The notes below the pieces were generated by a model. That model saw only the letters and a list, made by a program, of their open reading frames with translations. It was not told the DNA's origin and ran no database searches. From contig NZ_CYSD01000031.1 of NCBI RefSeq assembly GCF_001458415.1, positions 1 to 64,000 on the forward strand: 64,000 nt of DNA. Direction: 5' to 3'. A program made the position numbers and the translations under genes. Every line of letters begins with the position of its first letter. The stretch's first letter is position 1. Shown piece after piece: positions 27,501 through 35,064 of this stretch. Source of the DNA: Tritonibacter multivorans. GTDB taxonomy: Bacteria; Pseudomonadota; Alphaproteobacteria; Rhodobacterales; Rhodobacteraceae.

Positions 27501-28234
27501 CAAAACGCACGTTTGAACGGTTCCGTCAAATGTCCGAAACCCTGTTTGTGGACGGCAATTCGCATTTGGAGTTCGAGCTGCGCACCGGGTATATGTCCAG
27601 TGATTTCAGCCGTATGGAAGTGACCTCGGGCATTACGCTCTATCAATTCCGGCATGGACCGGTGGTCTGGAGCGAACAGGCCTGGCCGGTCACAGGGCTG
27701 CAGGACAGCGACCTGACCTTGCGGATTTTCAACCGTTCGCGTGCGGTTATGAACCGGACGTTTACCGGTCCGTGGTCGTGGTTCAGATTGGTGCAATCCG
27801 GGTCTGTTGGCCTGAACCCGTCGCTGGGGCTGGCCGAGACGGTCTTTGACCTCGACAGTGGCACCGCGGGGCTGCAGCTGAATGTTGCAGAACGATATAA
27901 CCCCTTCGCGCAAGGGTTCTTTTCCGACATTGCGCTGCCGACATCCCTGTTTGATGTGGATGCGGCGGATTTCTGGACCGAACCCGTTGCCGCAGCGCCT
28001 GTACCAGAAGCGCCGTCCGAGGCGCTTTTGAAGGCTTGGTTGCGGGGCGATCGGGAGGCCGAGACTATCCTTACGATTGAGTCTGGGCGGTCCCTGACAG
28101 CCGAAACCCGGCGTGCCATTCAGCTTCGGCTTCAGGCCACTGGATACTATCAAGGCCCCATAGATGGGATCATTGGCTATGCCACCCAACAGGCGCTTTT
28201 TGACTGGAGAGAGGCCCAGCCGGATCGTATCTGA
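24575..28234 (+). CDS. tssM: T6SS membrane-complex protein TssM (IcmF) with C-terminal peptidoglycan-binding domain
   Basis: A 1219-residue TssM spanning the inner membrane and periplasm. Two N-terminal helices (about 7-30 and 38-60), a cytoplasmic loop of about 345 residues and a third helix (about 409-427) precede a long periplasmic domain of the IcmF type. The C-terminus adds TAETRRAIQLRLQATGYYQG and PIDGIIGYATQQALFDW (about 1175-1211), a PG_binding_1 repeat. At the usual P-loop position the sequence reads TPWHLFLAMQKQDSATVM (about residues 101-118), with no GxxxxGK[ST], so nucleotide binding is unlikely. Wall anchoring seems to have moved from TssL to TssM. Confidence 0.92.
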   Translation: MTKTAYIKLGLALLAVALLAQLGWLFYVWLAGGAFGLGKLIWLGLVLLVSIAATVLTVLYRKAIWQRDPQADRLRALNLAARQQFKQIRARARSIDRNLNNTPWHLFLAMQKQDSATVMAELGYVAFGDPVVDKGLVFTTWTSPTAVAYRVEIEGGTDLSFDLLDAVLRQLFRLRPNLALNAAFVEYELASLMQTTATETANLATMNRILNVAAERFGLDLPVHVALSGLNQLPDLARAALLTGHLGDGVIFGGFLSDDEPDIAVRVDKLFDELVQSLSAAQFNALQKQMLPEFSTALVNAPFQLSMLQTQLKTRMAALARALPPRQKVLNLQSIVFIGARDTMDAVDPLTQVTGPRFFTATPQSASAPSTGDSVTTENAGLLAAAYHREGFLVPPNKRQTLRQSMNAGVWTLGLCALVGGFGFAVWQNYRAYSAVNAQMEAVFDGYFASLSGVTTDSDFLVERVLKLQPVRDGLMAYAPLDAQRFRRFLPNPSHEDLYRGLYEEELTQGLQEALISFLEKDIFAYNSVADGVELVQLASVEAQLFTDQRRFSEELTDYFADGLAEEGEVSGAFQTQFRSTLGDLFALNRPPAARNEDLRAVVGKTLAGLDTADLLYQALMRRSDYAERQDLRQLIGPRFFEVFDPMRDAEVYLVPRGFTRAGFDQLFEDGEMPDLAQMVNRYETVIGELDSAKENAILRSVAQRYTADYIAKWSAFIDQLELRTAKDWGDAQILMQALTNPSENPIDRLVAAVGENTDIAVFLPTVPTGEEGEETVPQLAPASTSAEAATAYNIRSAFRTYLEALRKEPGAQNQFDLFLGYARDVTLWLDEAATASNGAGSFLFEQFKAAEAANPLAVLNGFVLRSELDIIRNFGREIVATLDARAMQYVYDHIDSQWQREILTPHGANLTQAYPFNPESSRDFPLSEFVELFGAEGKLAVFEATYLSPFQSQSGSYQPRASFVLTGNADLAQRAKRTFERFRQMSETLFVDGNSHLEFELRTGYMSSDFSRMEVTSGITLYQFRHGPVVWSEQAWPVTGLQDSDLTLRIFNRSRAVMNRTFTGPWSWFRLVQSGSVGLNPSLGLAETVFDLDSGTAGLQLNVAERYNPFAQGFFSDIALPTSLFDVDAADFWTEPVAAAPVPEAPSEALLKAWLRGDREAETILTIESGRSLTAETRRAIQLRLQATGYYQGPIDGIIGYATQQALFDWREAQPDRI

Positions 28235-28491
28235 GGTCCTGACCAACGCGCCTCAGCGGTCTATGTCCGCTGCATTGCCGGTGCTTTTGGGAGGGCTTTT
28301 TTTGATTTATCCGTCCGAATTGCCACGTCGGGCGGGTTTTTTCGCGCCCTAAGCTGCGGAAAAAGAACGCGTTTCCGAAGTTGAATTCAAATAAACTACA
28401 GACATGAAAATTTTACAATTGAAGTAATTTGGACGTGATGTACCCTTTTCCTGTGGCGACCTGTCGTCACCCAAGGGATCGAGGGTCAGGA
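28235..28491. promoter_or_regulatory. Region between the T6SS operon and marR, with operator-like palindromes
   Basis: The 257 nt hold a 6-bp hairpin CAGCGG/CCGCTG (28254-28259, 28267-28272) and a GGGCG/CGCCC repeat with the T-run in the loop (28330-28349); neither is a standard terminator. An inverted repeat CGGAAA-N9-TTTCCG lies at 28357-28377. TTGAATTCAA (28381-28390) is a perfect 10-bp palindrome of the kind MarR proteins bind, about 100 nt before marR. Confidence 0.35.
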
Positions 28492-28986
28492 ATGAACGCC
28501 GCACATGCTGCCAAAGGTCTGCAAGATCGCCGGGACAGTGAGACGTCCAAAACCCGGCTGCGTGTTTGGCTGCGCCTGCTGAAGGCAAGCCGCTACATCG
28601 AAGACGAGCTGCGCCGCAAACTGCGCGAGGACTGCAATTGGACCTTAAGCCGATTTGATGTGATGGCGGCCCTTGCGCGCACCCCCGACGGACTGAAAAT
28701 GACCGAGATTTCGCAGCGCTTGCGGGTCTCCAACGGCAATGTGACCAGCATTGTCGACAAACTCACCGAAGACGCGCTTGCCCGGCGGGTGCCCGCACCC
28801 GGTGACCGACGCGCGCATTTGGTGCAGCTGACGGCGGAAGGCGAAACCCGCTTTGCCGAGGTCGCCGCCCGCCACGAGGCTTGGGTGAACACGCTTCTCA
28901 GCGGCTTGTCGGCGGAGGACGCGCAGGCGCTTGCGCTTCATCTTGGCCAGTTGCCAACACGGCCGGAAGCGGAGCAGGGATCCTGA
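28492..28986 (+). CDS. MarR-family transcriptional regulator
   Basis: A 164-residue winged-helix regulator. The DNA-binding core runs from FDVMAALARTPDGLKMTEIS through LRVSNGNVTSIVDKLTED (recognition helix) to the wing RRVPAPGDRRAHLVQLTAEG, the conserved D-R-R-A segment of MarR. Flanking helices give the dimer interface. ATG 28492 has GAGG about 7 nt upstream. It lies just before an ABC uptake operon on the same strand, which it probably controls in response to an aromatic or other carboxylate ligand. The palindrome at 28381-28390 is a candidate autoregulatory operator. Confidence 0.9.
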   Translation: MNAAHAAKGLQDRRDSETSKTRLRVWLRLLKASRYIEDELRRKLREDCNWTLSRFDVMAALARTPDGLKMTEISQRLRVSNGNVTSIVDKLTEDALARRVPAPGDRRAHLVQLTAEGETRFAEVAARHEAWVNTLLSGLSAEDAQALALHLGQLPTRPEAEQGS

Positions 28987-29091
28987 CTCCCCCTTTCGGC
29001 GGAAACGACGTGCTGTGGCCATTTAGGCCGCCGCCAAAAAACGCCAAAAACGCCGAAAAGGCGCAGAATGAAAGCGAACAAGGAGGACAAA

Positions 29092-30231
29092 ATGAAGACA
29101 AGTTTCAAAGTGATTTCTACCGTTCTGGCAACGGCGCTATCTGCGTCTGTTGCCATGGCTGAAACCAAGGTTGGCATGATCACCACACTGTCCGGGGGCG
29201 GCGCTGGCCTTGGGATTGATGTGCGCGACGGCTTTATGCTGGCAATCAGCCAGTCCGGCCGCGATGACATCGAAGTTGTGATCGAAGACGACCAGCGCAA
29301 ACCAGACGTTGCCGTGCAATTGGCGGACAAAATGGTGCAATCTGAAAAAGTCGACGTGCTGACCGGGATTATCTGGTCAAACCTCGCGATGGCTGTGGTG
29401 CCTTCGGTGACCGCACAGGGCAAGTTCTATCTGTCCCCAAACGCAGGGCCGTCGCAGCTGGCCGGTCGGGGCTGCAATCAGAACTACTTCAACGTGGCGT
29501 GGCAGAACGATAATCTGCACGAAGGCGCGGGCGCTTATGCGAACGGAGCAGGGTACCAGAAGACATTTATCCTCGCCCCGAATTACCCGGCCGGCAAGGA
29601 TGCGCTCACCGGTTACAAACGGTTTTTCAAAGGTGATCTGGCGGGCGAGCTTTACACCAAACTTGGCCAGACCGACTACGCGGCTGAAATTGCGCAGATC
29701 CGGGCCTCCGGCGCTGACAGCGTGTTCTTCTTCCTACCCGGCGGCATGGGAATTGCCTTCCTGAAGCAATATGCCGACAGCGGTGTGGATCTGCCGGTTG
29801 TCGGGCCTGCGTTCTCCTTTGATCAGGGCATTCTTCAGGCGGTTGGCGATGCGGCACTCGGTGTTGTGAACACCTCTCAGTGGAACAAAGACATTGAGAA
29901 CCCGACCAATGCGGCCTTTGTTGAAAGCTTCGCTGCGGAATATGGCCGTCTGCCGTCGCTCTATGCGAGCCAGGGGTTCGATACAGCCAACCTGTTGATC
30001 TCCGCCTTGGAAAAAGCCGACGTATCTGACGCGGATGCCTTCCGGGCAGCGCTCAAAGCGGCAGAGTTCGACAGCACCCGTGGGGACTTTGCCTTTGGCA
30101 ACAACCACCACCCGGTGCAGACGATCTACGCGCGCGAAGTGATCAAAGAAGGTGATGTCTTCACCAACAAGGTGATCGGTGTCGCGCTTGAAAACCACGC
30201 CGATGCTTACGCTGCTGAGTGCAAAATGTAA
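29092..30231 (+). CDS. ABC transporter periplasmic substrate-binding protein, branched-chain amino acid type
   Basis: A 379-residue exported Peripla_BP_6 protein with a signal peptide ending at AMAETK. Features include VGMITTLSGGGAGLGIDVRD, IEDDQRKPDVAVQLADKMVQ, AQIRASGADSVFFFLPGGMG and LPSLYASQGFDTANLLI. AGGAGG lies just upstream of ATG 29092. It heads a set of two permeases and two ATPases (LivH, M, G, F type). Such transporters carry branched-chain amino acids, amides, urea or aromatic acids; MarR linkage hints at a carboxylate or aromatic compound, but the substrate is not determinable here. Confidence 0.9.
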   Translation: MKTSFKVISTVLATALSASVAMAETKVGMITTLSGGGAGLGIDVRDGFMLAISQSGRDDIEVVIEDDQRKPDVAVQLADKMVQSEKVDVLTGIIWSNLAMAVVPSVTAQGKFYLSPNAGPSQLAGRGCNQNYFNVAWQNDNLHEGAGAYANGAGYQKTFILAPNYPAGKDALTGYKRFFKGDLAGELYTKLGQTDYAAEIAQIRASGADSVFFFLPGGMGIAFLKQYADSGVDLPVVGPAFSFDQGILQAVGDAALGVVNTSQWNKDIENPTNAAFVESFAAEYGRLPSLYASQGFDTANLLISALEKADVSDADAFRAALKAAEFDSTRGDFAFGNNHHPVQTIYAREVIKEGDVFTNKVIGVALENHADAYAAECKM

Positions 30232-30239
30232 CTGACTCT

Positions 30240-30261
30240 CCGGGGGCCTCTAGGCCCCCGG
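30240..30261 (+). terminator. Intercistronic hairpin after the binding-protein gene
   Basis: CCGGGGGCC (30240-30248), loop TCTA, GGCCCCCGG (30253-30261): a perfect 9-bp G/C stem 9 nt after the stop codon. There is no T-run, so it is more likely a partial attenuator or mRNA 3'-end stabiliser that keeps binding-protein transcripts in excess over the permease transcripts. Confidence 0.6.
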
Positions 30262-30281
30262 TCTGCGGCGGATAGACCCTC

Positions 30282-31202
30282 ATGACATTTATTCTCTTTG
30301 CGGAGCAGGTCCTGAACGGCCTGCAGTTCGGGATCATGTTGTTCCTGATGGCGGCCGGTCTCACGCTGATCTTTGGCGTGATGGGGCTGATCAACCTCGC
30401 ACATGGCTCCCTTTATATGATCGGCGCCTTTGCGGCGGCGGCGGTGGCTGGGCTCACCGGTTCGTTTGTGCTCGCTTTGATTGCTGCCCTCATGGCCGCA
30501 GCCATTGCGGGGGCCTTGGTGGAAATCCTTGTGATCCGCAGGCTCTATGACAAGGATCACCTCGATCAGGTGCTGGCGACCTTTGCCTTGATCCTGATCT
30601 TCTCGGAAGGCACGCGCTGGATTTTTGGATCCTTCCCGCTGTTCTTGAATATTCCCGACTATCTGTCTGGGCCTGTCACCCTTCCGGGCGGCATCCAATA
30701 TCCGCTTTATCGTATTTCCCTGATTGTGGTCGGGCTGTTGGTGGCAGCCGGTCTGGGGCTGATGATCAGCCGCACCCGCATTGGTATCCAAATCCGAGCC
30801 GGTGAAAACGATCGTGAAATGATCGCAGCCCTCGGCGTTGATATCTCCCGCCTCTACACGCTTGTCTTTGCACTTGGTGCCGCACTTGCGGGCCTTGCCG
30901 GGGCGTTGGTGGGGGCCATTCAATCCGTTCAGGTTGGGATGGGCGAACCTGTTCTGATCCTTGCGTTTGTGGTGATCGTGATCGGGGGTATCGGCTCGAT
31001 CAAAGGGGCGCTTATTGGCAGTCTGCTGGTCGGGCTGACGGATACCTTGGGAGGAATTTTCCTGCCGCAGCTTTTCAAACTGGTGATGGAGCCTTCGGCG
31101 GCAACCAATCTGGGGTCGGCGCTGGCGTCGATGGCGATTTACATTCTGATGGGCGCGGTGCTGATCTGGCGTCCCACTGGCCTGTTCGGAGCGCGCGCAT
31201 GA
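30282..31202 (+). CDS. ABC transporter permease, LivH type
   Basis: A 306-residue inner-membrane permease with about eight hydrophobic helices. LivH signatures are LTLIFGVMGLINLAHGSLYM near the N-terminus and the EAA-like loop AGLAGALVGAIQSVQVGMGE, with FVVIVIGGIGSIKGALIGSL. It forms the membrane channel with the LivM-type partner, whose start overlaps this stop by ATGA. It follows the binding-protein gene after a 50-nt gap holding a strong hairpin. Confidence 0.93.
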   Translation: MTFILFAEQVLNGLQFGIMLFLMAAGLTLIFGVMGLINLAHGSLYMIGAFAAAAVAGLTGSFVLALIAALMAAAIAGALVEILVIRRLYDKDHLDQVLATFALILIFSEGTRWIFGSFPLFLNIPDYLSGPVTLPGGIQYPLYRISLIVVGLLVAAGLGLMISRTRIGIQIRAGENDREMIAALGVDISRLYTLVFALGAALAGLAGALVGAIQSVQVGMGEPVLILAFVVIVIGGIGSIKGALIGSLLVGLTDTLGGIFLPQLFKLVMEPSAATNLGSALASMAIYILMGAVLIWRPTGLFGARA

Positions 31203-32194
31203 TCCGGGAACGCTACTTCAACATGGGTATCCTCGCGCTGTTGCTGGCCGTCCCGGCCTGGGCGCTGCTGGCGGATGAACCCTTTACCATTACGCTGATG
31301 ACACGCGCGGTGGTGTTTGCACTTGCCGCCGTGGGGTTGAATATCGCGCTTGGGCTTGGCGGTTTGGTGAGCTTGGGCCATGCGGTGTTTTTCGGGCTTG
31401 GGGGCTATGCGATGGGCATTCTTGCCCATCACGCCCAAAGCTATACGCCCCTGATGGAGGCCCCTTTTCTGATCGAGGGCACAAAATCCATGCCTGTGAT
31501 CTGGCTTGTCGCCGTGGTCATTTCGGCGCTGGCGGCTTTGGGAATTGGGCTTCTGAGCCTGCGCACGGCTGGCGCTTATTTTATTATGATCACTTTGGCC
31601 TTTGGGCAGATGTTCTATTTCTTTGCAATCAGTTGGCCGACCTATGGCGGCGAGGACGGCCTGGCGATCTATGTGCGCAATGGCTTTCCCGGGATCAATA
31701 CGCTGGTCCCGGTGCAGTACTACGGCTTGTGTTTGGCGGTGCTGATCCTGGCCTTGATCCTCAGCGCGAAACTGGCGGCATCGCCCTTTGGCCTTGCGTT
31801 GAACGCCGCCCGCCAGGTGCCCCAGCGTCTGGAGACTGTGGGTCTTGACCCGCAACGGCTGAAGCTGATCGCCTTTGTCATTTCCGGCACTTTGACCGGC
31901 CTTGCCGGAGCTCTGTTTGCGGACCTCAACCGCTTTGTCAGCCCAACCATGTTCAGTTGGCAGCTGAGCGGCGAGATCATGATTTTTGTCATTATCGGCG
32001 GGGTTGGGCGGTTGTTTGGACCAGTGGTCGGGGCCCTTGTCTTTGTCGCTCTGGAACATGTCCTTGGCGGGCTCAGCGATTATTGGCACGTCTATTTGGG
32101 CTTTTTGTTGTTGGGAATTGTCCTGTTCAGTCGGGGTGGGTTGATCGGGTTGATCTGTGGGCCGGAAAAATTCGAGGAGCAGCGCAATGGGTGA
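31199..32194 (+). CDS. ABC transporter permease, LivM type
   Basis: A 331-residue inner-membrane permease. LivM signatures are LNIALGLGGLVSLGHAVFFG, RTAGAYFIMITLAFGQMFYF and FVISGTLTGLAGALFADLNR. Ten or so hydrophobic segments are visible. The gene overlaps livH by 4 nt and the livG-type gene by 8 nt. The C-terminus (FSRGGLIGLICGPEKFEEQR) is normal. Confidence 0.92.
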   Translation: MIRERYFNMGILALLLAVPAWALLADEPFTITLMTRAVVFALAAVGLNIALGLGGLVSLGHAVFFGLGGYAMGILAHHAQSYTPLMEAPFLIEGTKSMPVIWLVAVVISALAALGIGLLSLRTAGAYFIMITLAFGQMFYFFAISWPTYGGEDGLAIYVRNGFPGINTLVPVQYYGLCLAVLILALILSAKLAASPFGLALNAARQVPQRLETVGLDPQRLKLIAFVISGTLTGLAGALFADLNRFVSPTMFSWQLSGEIMIFVIIGGVGRLFGPVVGALVFVALEHVLGGLSDYWHVYLGFLLLGIVLFSRGGLIGLICGPEKFEEQRNG

Positions 32195-32936
32195 AGCCAT
32201 CCTCAAAACTCACAATCTGACCAAGGATTTCGGCGCGCTTCGGGCCAGCGACGCGGTTTCGATCGACCTGCGACCGGGCGAAATTCACGCTATTATCGGT
32301 CCAAATGGCGCTGGGAAATCAACGTTGATTGCTCAGATCTGTGGCAGCCTGACGCCGAGCGCGGGCAGTGTGGAATTCCTTGGCCAAGATGTGACACGCA
32401 AAACCACACGCGCCCGCGCCGGCATGGGGCTGGCGCGGACCTTTCAGATCTCGGCCTTGGCGATGGAAGACAGTGTCCTGCAAAACGCGCTGCTGGGTGC
32501 GCTTGGGGCGCATGGATCCCCTTGGCGGTTCTGGCGTGCCGCGATGGGCGACCGGGATCTGCGGGACCGTGCAGAGGCCGCATTGGCGCGCGTGGGTTTG
32601 CAGGATGCAATGTATCAACGCACTGGCGCGCTCAGCCATGGGCAAAGGCGCCAGCTTGAGGTGGCGGTTGCCCTGACGCTGGAGCCGCGCGCCTTTGTCA
32701 TGGATGAACCCATGGCCGGGCTGGGCGCGCAGGGGTCCAAAACCCTGACCGGTTTCCTGGATAGCCTGCGCGAGCAAGCGCCGATCTTATTGGTAGAACA
32801 TGACATGGATGCGGTCTTTGCCCTGGCCGATCGCATCAGTGTTCTGGTCTATGGCAAGATCATTGCGACGGGAACTGTTGACGAAATCCGCCGCGACCCG
32901 GCGGTGCAGGAAGCCTATTTGGGAGCGGAGGCATGA
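32187..32936 (+). CDS. ABC transporter ATPase, LivG type
   Basis: A 249-residue ATPase. Walker A is GPNGAGKSTL, the signature motif is LSHGQRRQLEVAVAL and Walker B is AFVMDEPMAGLG, followed by the switch His in LLVEHDMDAVF. GMGLARTFQISALAMEDSVL is typical of LivG. GAGGAG lies about 8 nt before ATG 32187. The signature has Ser-His in place of Ser-Gly-Gly, as in many LivG proteins. Confidence 0.93.
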   Translation: MGEAILKTHNLTKDFGALRASDAVSIDLRPGEIHAIIGPNGAGKSTLIAQICGSLTPSAGSVEFLGQDVTRKTTRARAGMGLARTFQISALAMEDSVLQNALLGALGAHGSPWRFWRAAMGDRDLRDRAEAALARVGLQDAMYQRTGALSHGQRRQLEVAVALTLEPRAFVMDEPMAGLGAQGSKTLTGFLDSLREQAPILLVEHDMDAVFALADRISVLVYGKIIATGTVDEIRRDPAVQEAYLGAEA

Positions 32937-33619
32937 GCTTATTGTCAATTAGCAACCTCGAGGCCTCTTATGGCACAAGCCAAGCCCTGTTTGGGGTCAA
33001 TCTGCACATCGACGAAGGCGAAGTTCTGGCCCTTATGGGCCGCAACGGCATGGGGAAATCGACAACCGTTAAGGCCATTTGCCGCATGATCGCGGCGACG
33101 GGAGGGCTGGCGTTTGCAGGTCAGGACCTCTCGCGTTTGCCAAGCCATCGTGCCGCGCAGCTTGGGATTGGTTTGGTGCCCGAAGGGCGGCGGTGCTTTG
33201 CTGACCTTACGGTCTATGAAAACCTAATCGCCGCTGCACGACCCGGCGCATGGGATTTTGCCAAAGTGACAGAGCTGTTCCCCCGGCTCGACGAACGGCG
33301 CGATCAGCGCGCCAAAACCCTGTCGGGAGGGGAACAGCAGATGCTGGCCATTGGGCGGGCCCTGATGACGAACCCCAAATTGTTGATCCTGGACGAAGCA
33401 ACCGAGGGTCTGGCCCCAATCATTCGTCAGGAAATCTGGGCGGCGATTGCGCGCCTGAAGACCGAAACGGGGCTGTCCATCCTCGTCATCGACAAATCCC
33501 TGCGCGAATTGGGGACGGTCAGTGACCGGGCCGTGATCTTGGAGCGGGGCCGCGATGTTTGGTCGGGGGCTTTCCCGGACCTCAGCGCCGATATTGCAGG
33601 GCAGTATCTTGGTGTCTAA
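32933..33619 (+). CDS. ABC transporter ATPase, LivF type
   Basis: A 228-residue ATPase, the second nucleotide-binding subunit. Walker A is GRNGMGKSTTVKAI, signature LSGGEQQMLAIGRAL and Walker B LLILDEATEGLAP. GIGLVPEGRRCFADLTVYEN is characteristic of LivF. The start overlaps the upstream stop by ATGA. It is the last gene of the operon; a strong hairpin lies 8 nt downstream. Confidence 0.93.
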   Translation: MSLLSISNLEASYGTSQALFGVNLHIDEGEVLALMGRNGMGKSTTVKAICRMIAATGGLAFAGQDLSRLPSHRAAQLGIGLVPEGRRCFADLTVYENLIAAARPGAWDFAKVTELFPRLDERRDQRAKTLSGGEQQMLAIGRALMTNPKLLILDEATEGLAPIIRQEIWAAIARLKTETGLSILVIDKSLRELGTVSDRAVILERGRDVWSGAFPDLSADIAGQYLGV

Positions 33620-33627
33620 CGGCCCTC

Positions 33628-33652
33628 AAAGGCCGCCAAGGCGGCGGCCTTT
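33628..33652. terminator. Bidirectional terminator between the ABC and cox operons
   Basis: AAAGGCCGCC (33628-33637), loop AAGGC, GGCGGCCTTT (33643-33652): a perfect 10-bp stem with A-tract and T-tract ends, usable on both strands. It lies between two convergent operons. Confidence 0.8.
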
Positions 33653-33686
33653 GTCGTGACCTGACATCGGTTTAGGCGGAAACGGC

Positions 33687-34139
33687 TTAGGCGGCAACGT
33701 CTTCGCTGAAGGTCGCCGCAAAGGATTTGAAAAACTTAGCGGCCAGTTTTTTGGCAGTGCTTTGGATCAGCCGGCTCCCCAGTTGCGCCAGCTTGCCGCC
33801 GATTTCGGCTTTGGCCGCGTAGCGCAAAATGGTGGTGTCCCCCTCTGGTGTCAGGGTCACCTCTGCGCCGCCTTTGGCGTGACCTGCCGTGCCCCCATTG
33901 CCCTGTCCGGTCAGCGAAAACGCCTCGGGTGCGCCGCTGGTGTCCAGCACAACATCACCGCCAAAGCGGGCTTTGACCGGTCCGACTTTCAAAACAACTT
34001 TGGCCTCCAGCTCTGTATCGCTGTGCTTGATCAACTCTTCACAGCCGGGGATACATTTCTGAAGCACCTCCGGGTCATTCAACGCGGCATAGACGCGGTC
34101 GAGCGGGGCTTCGATGACAATTTCGTCCGAGAGTTCCAT
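33687..34139 (-). CDS. coxG: CoxG, SRPBCC-fold CO dehydrogenase accessory protein
   Basis: A 150-residue CoxG-family protein with the START/SRPBCC-like fold: IVIEAPLDRVYAALNDPEVL and QKCIPGCEEL near the N-terminus and VGPVKARFGGDVVLD in the middle. CoxG has been linked to membrane association of CO dehydrogenase and delivery of quinone. It is the last gene of the cox operon. ATG 34139 has AGAGGA about 7 nt upstream; the in-frame start at 34157 lacks support. Confidence 0.9.
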   Translation of the reverse strand: MELSDEIVIEAPLDRVYAALNDPEVLQKCIPGCEELIKHSDTELEAKVVLKVGPVKARFGGDVVLDTSGAPEAFSLTGQGNGGTAGHAKGGAEVTLTPEGDTTILRYAAKAEIGGKLAQLGSRLIQSTAKKLAAKFFKSFAATFSEDVAA

Positions 34140-34150
34140 GCTTAATCCTC

Positions 34151-34252
34151 TTAGCAACAGGGAAATTTGATTGTGGCGAGCAGCTCAGCCTGATCAGGTT
34201 TCAGCGCAATCTTGTCCCGCAGACGACGGAGCAGTGTATGAAGATGTGGCAT
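34151..34252 (-). CDS. 33-residue ORF ending in Cys-Cys between coxF and coxG
   Basis: On the minus strand ATG 34252-34250 opens a 33-codon frame stopping at TAA 34153-34151. AAGGA lies 7 nt upstream. It begins 20 nt after the coxF stop and ends 11 nt before the coxG start, so it fills the gap like an ordinary operon gene. The peptide starts MPHLHTLLRRLRDK, is amphipathic and basic, and ends TIKFPCC. It has two His residues near the N-terminus and two terminal Cys residues, and no signal peptide. Its codon use resembles that of the neighbours. Cys/His placement would permit metal or thiol chemistry, and CO dehydrogenase needs Cu and sulfur inserted, but this is inference. Confidence 0.6.
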   Translation of the reverse strand: MPHLHTLLRRLRDKIALKPDQAELLATIKFPCC

Positions 34253-34272
34253 GTGGCGTCCTTCCGATACGG

Positions 34273-35064
34273 CTATGTCTGTTCTGCGGGTGTCTGCTGG
34301 TCCGGGCGGCGGCGATGGCGCACAAGCTCGGCCAGTATGGACAGCGCGATTTCTTCCGGGGTGATTGCGCCAAGATCAAGCCCAGCCGGGGCTTTCACGC
34401 GTGCGATCACCTGTGCGGGCACACCATCCGCTGCAAGCTTGTCCGCAAGGGCCGCGAATTTTCGCGCGCTGCCGACAAAGGCGACATAGCTTGGGTCACC
34501 TGCAAGCACGGCCTTCAGCGCATCCAGATCACCTTGGCCCTGTGTTGCGATGACACAGGCCGGTTGCGCCTGAACTGTTGGGGTGCCCTGTGCCTTGGCC
34601 GTGACTTTCCAGTGAAAGGACGGGGCCAGGGCCGCCAAAGCCTGCGCAACCGGAGAGGCCCCCAGAATGACCAATTCCGGCATCGGCAGGCAGGGTTCTA
34701 TAAAGATGTCGACCGTCCCACGTGAAGGGCATCCATTGCGCACAAACTTTTTACCTTCGACTTCTTCGCCGGGGCTGACACCCAATTGGGTCAGCAATTC
34801 TTCCGGCGCTACAGAAATCAACTGAGGCACGCCGGATTGGATTGCGTCCAATGCTGCGCGTTTGACCGCACCCCGTGTACAGCCACCACCCAGCCACCCA
34901 TGCAGAATTGCGCCATCCGCCCCAAGCAGTGCTTTGGCGCCGGGTTTGGCTGACGTGGCCCCGGCCGTGCGCACAATGGTTGCAAATGCAAAGGGTTCCT
35001 GGCGGTTGCGCAGTTCTTGCGCCGCATCGGCGAGGTCAACATCAAGGACTTCGGCAGGGGTCAT
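34273..35064 (-). CDS. coxF: CoxF, XdhC-family CO dehydrogenase maturation factor
   Basis: A 263-residue XdhC/CoxF-type protein. The XdhC_CoxI N-terminal domain shows PFAFATIVRTAGATSAKPGA and GWLGGGCTRGAVKRAALDA. A second domain with ELVILGASPVAQALAALAPS resembles the Rossmann part of XdhC. In Oligotropha, CoxF is needed to finish the CuSMoO2 active site. It overlaps coxE by ATGA. Confidence 0.9.
   Translation of the reverse strand: MTPAEVLDVDLADAAQELRNRQEPFAFATIVRTAGATSAKPGAKALLGADGAILHGWLGGGCTRGAVKRAALDAIQSGVPQLISVAPEELLTQLGVSPGEEVEGKKFVRNGCPSRGTVDIFIEPCLPMPELVILGASPVAQALAALAPSFHWKVTAKAQGTPTVQAQPACVIATQGQGDLDALKAVLAGDPSYVAFVGSARKFAALADKLAADGVPAQVIARVKAPAGLDLGAITPEEIALSILAELVRHRRRPDQQTPAEQT

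Noticed and set aside
26129-28246. Long minus-strand frame (705 codons) opposite tssM
   Set aside because: Antisense to the clear TssM coding sequence and low in hydrophobic cores; non-coding shadow.
28330-28349. GGGCG...CGCCC as the T6SS operon terminator
   Set aside because: The T-run lies in the loop and not after the stem, so it is not a normal intrinsic terminator.
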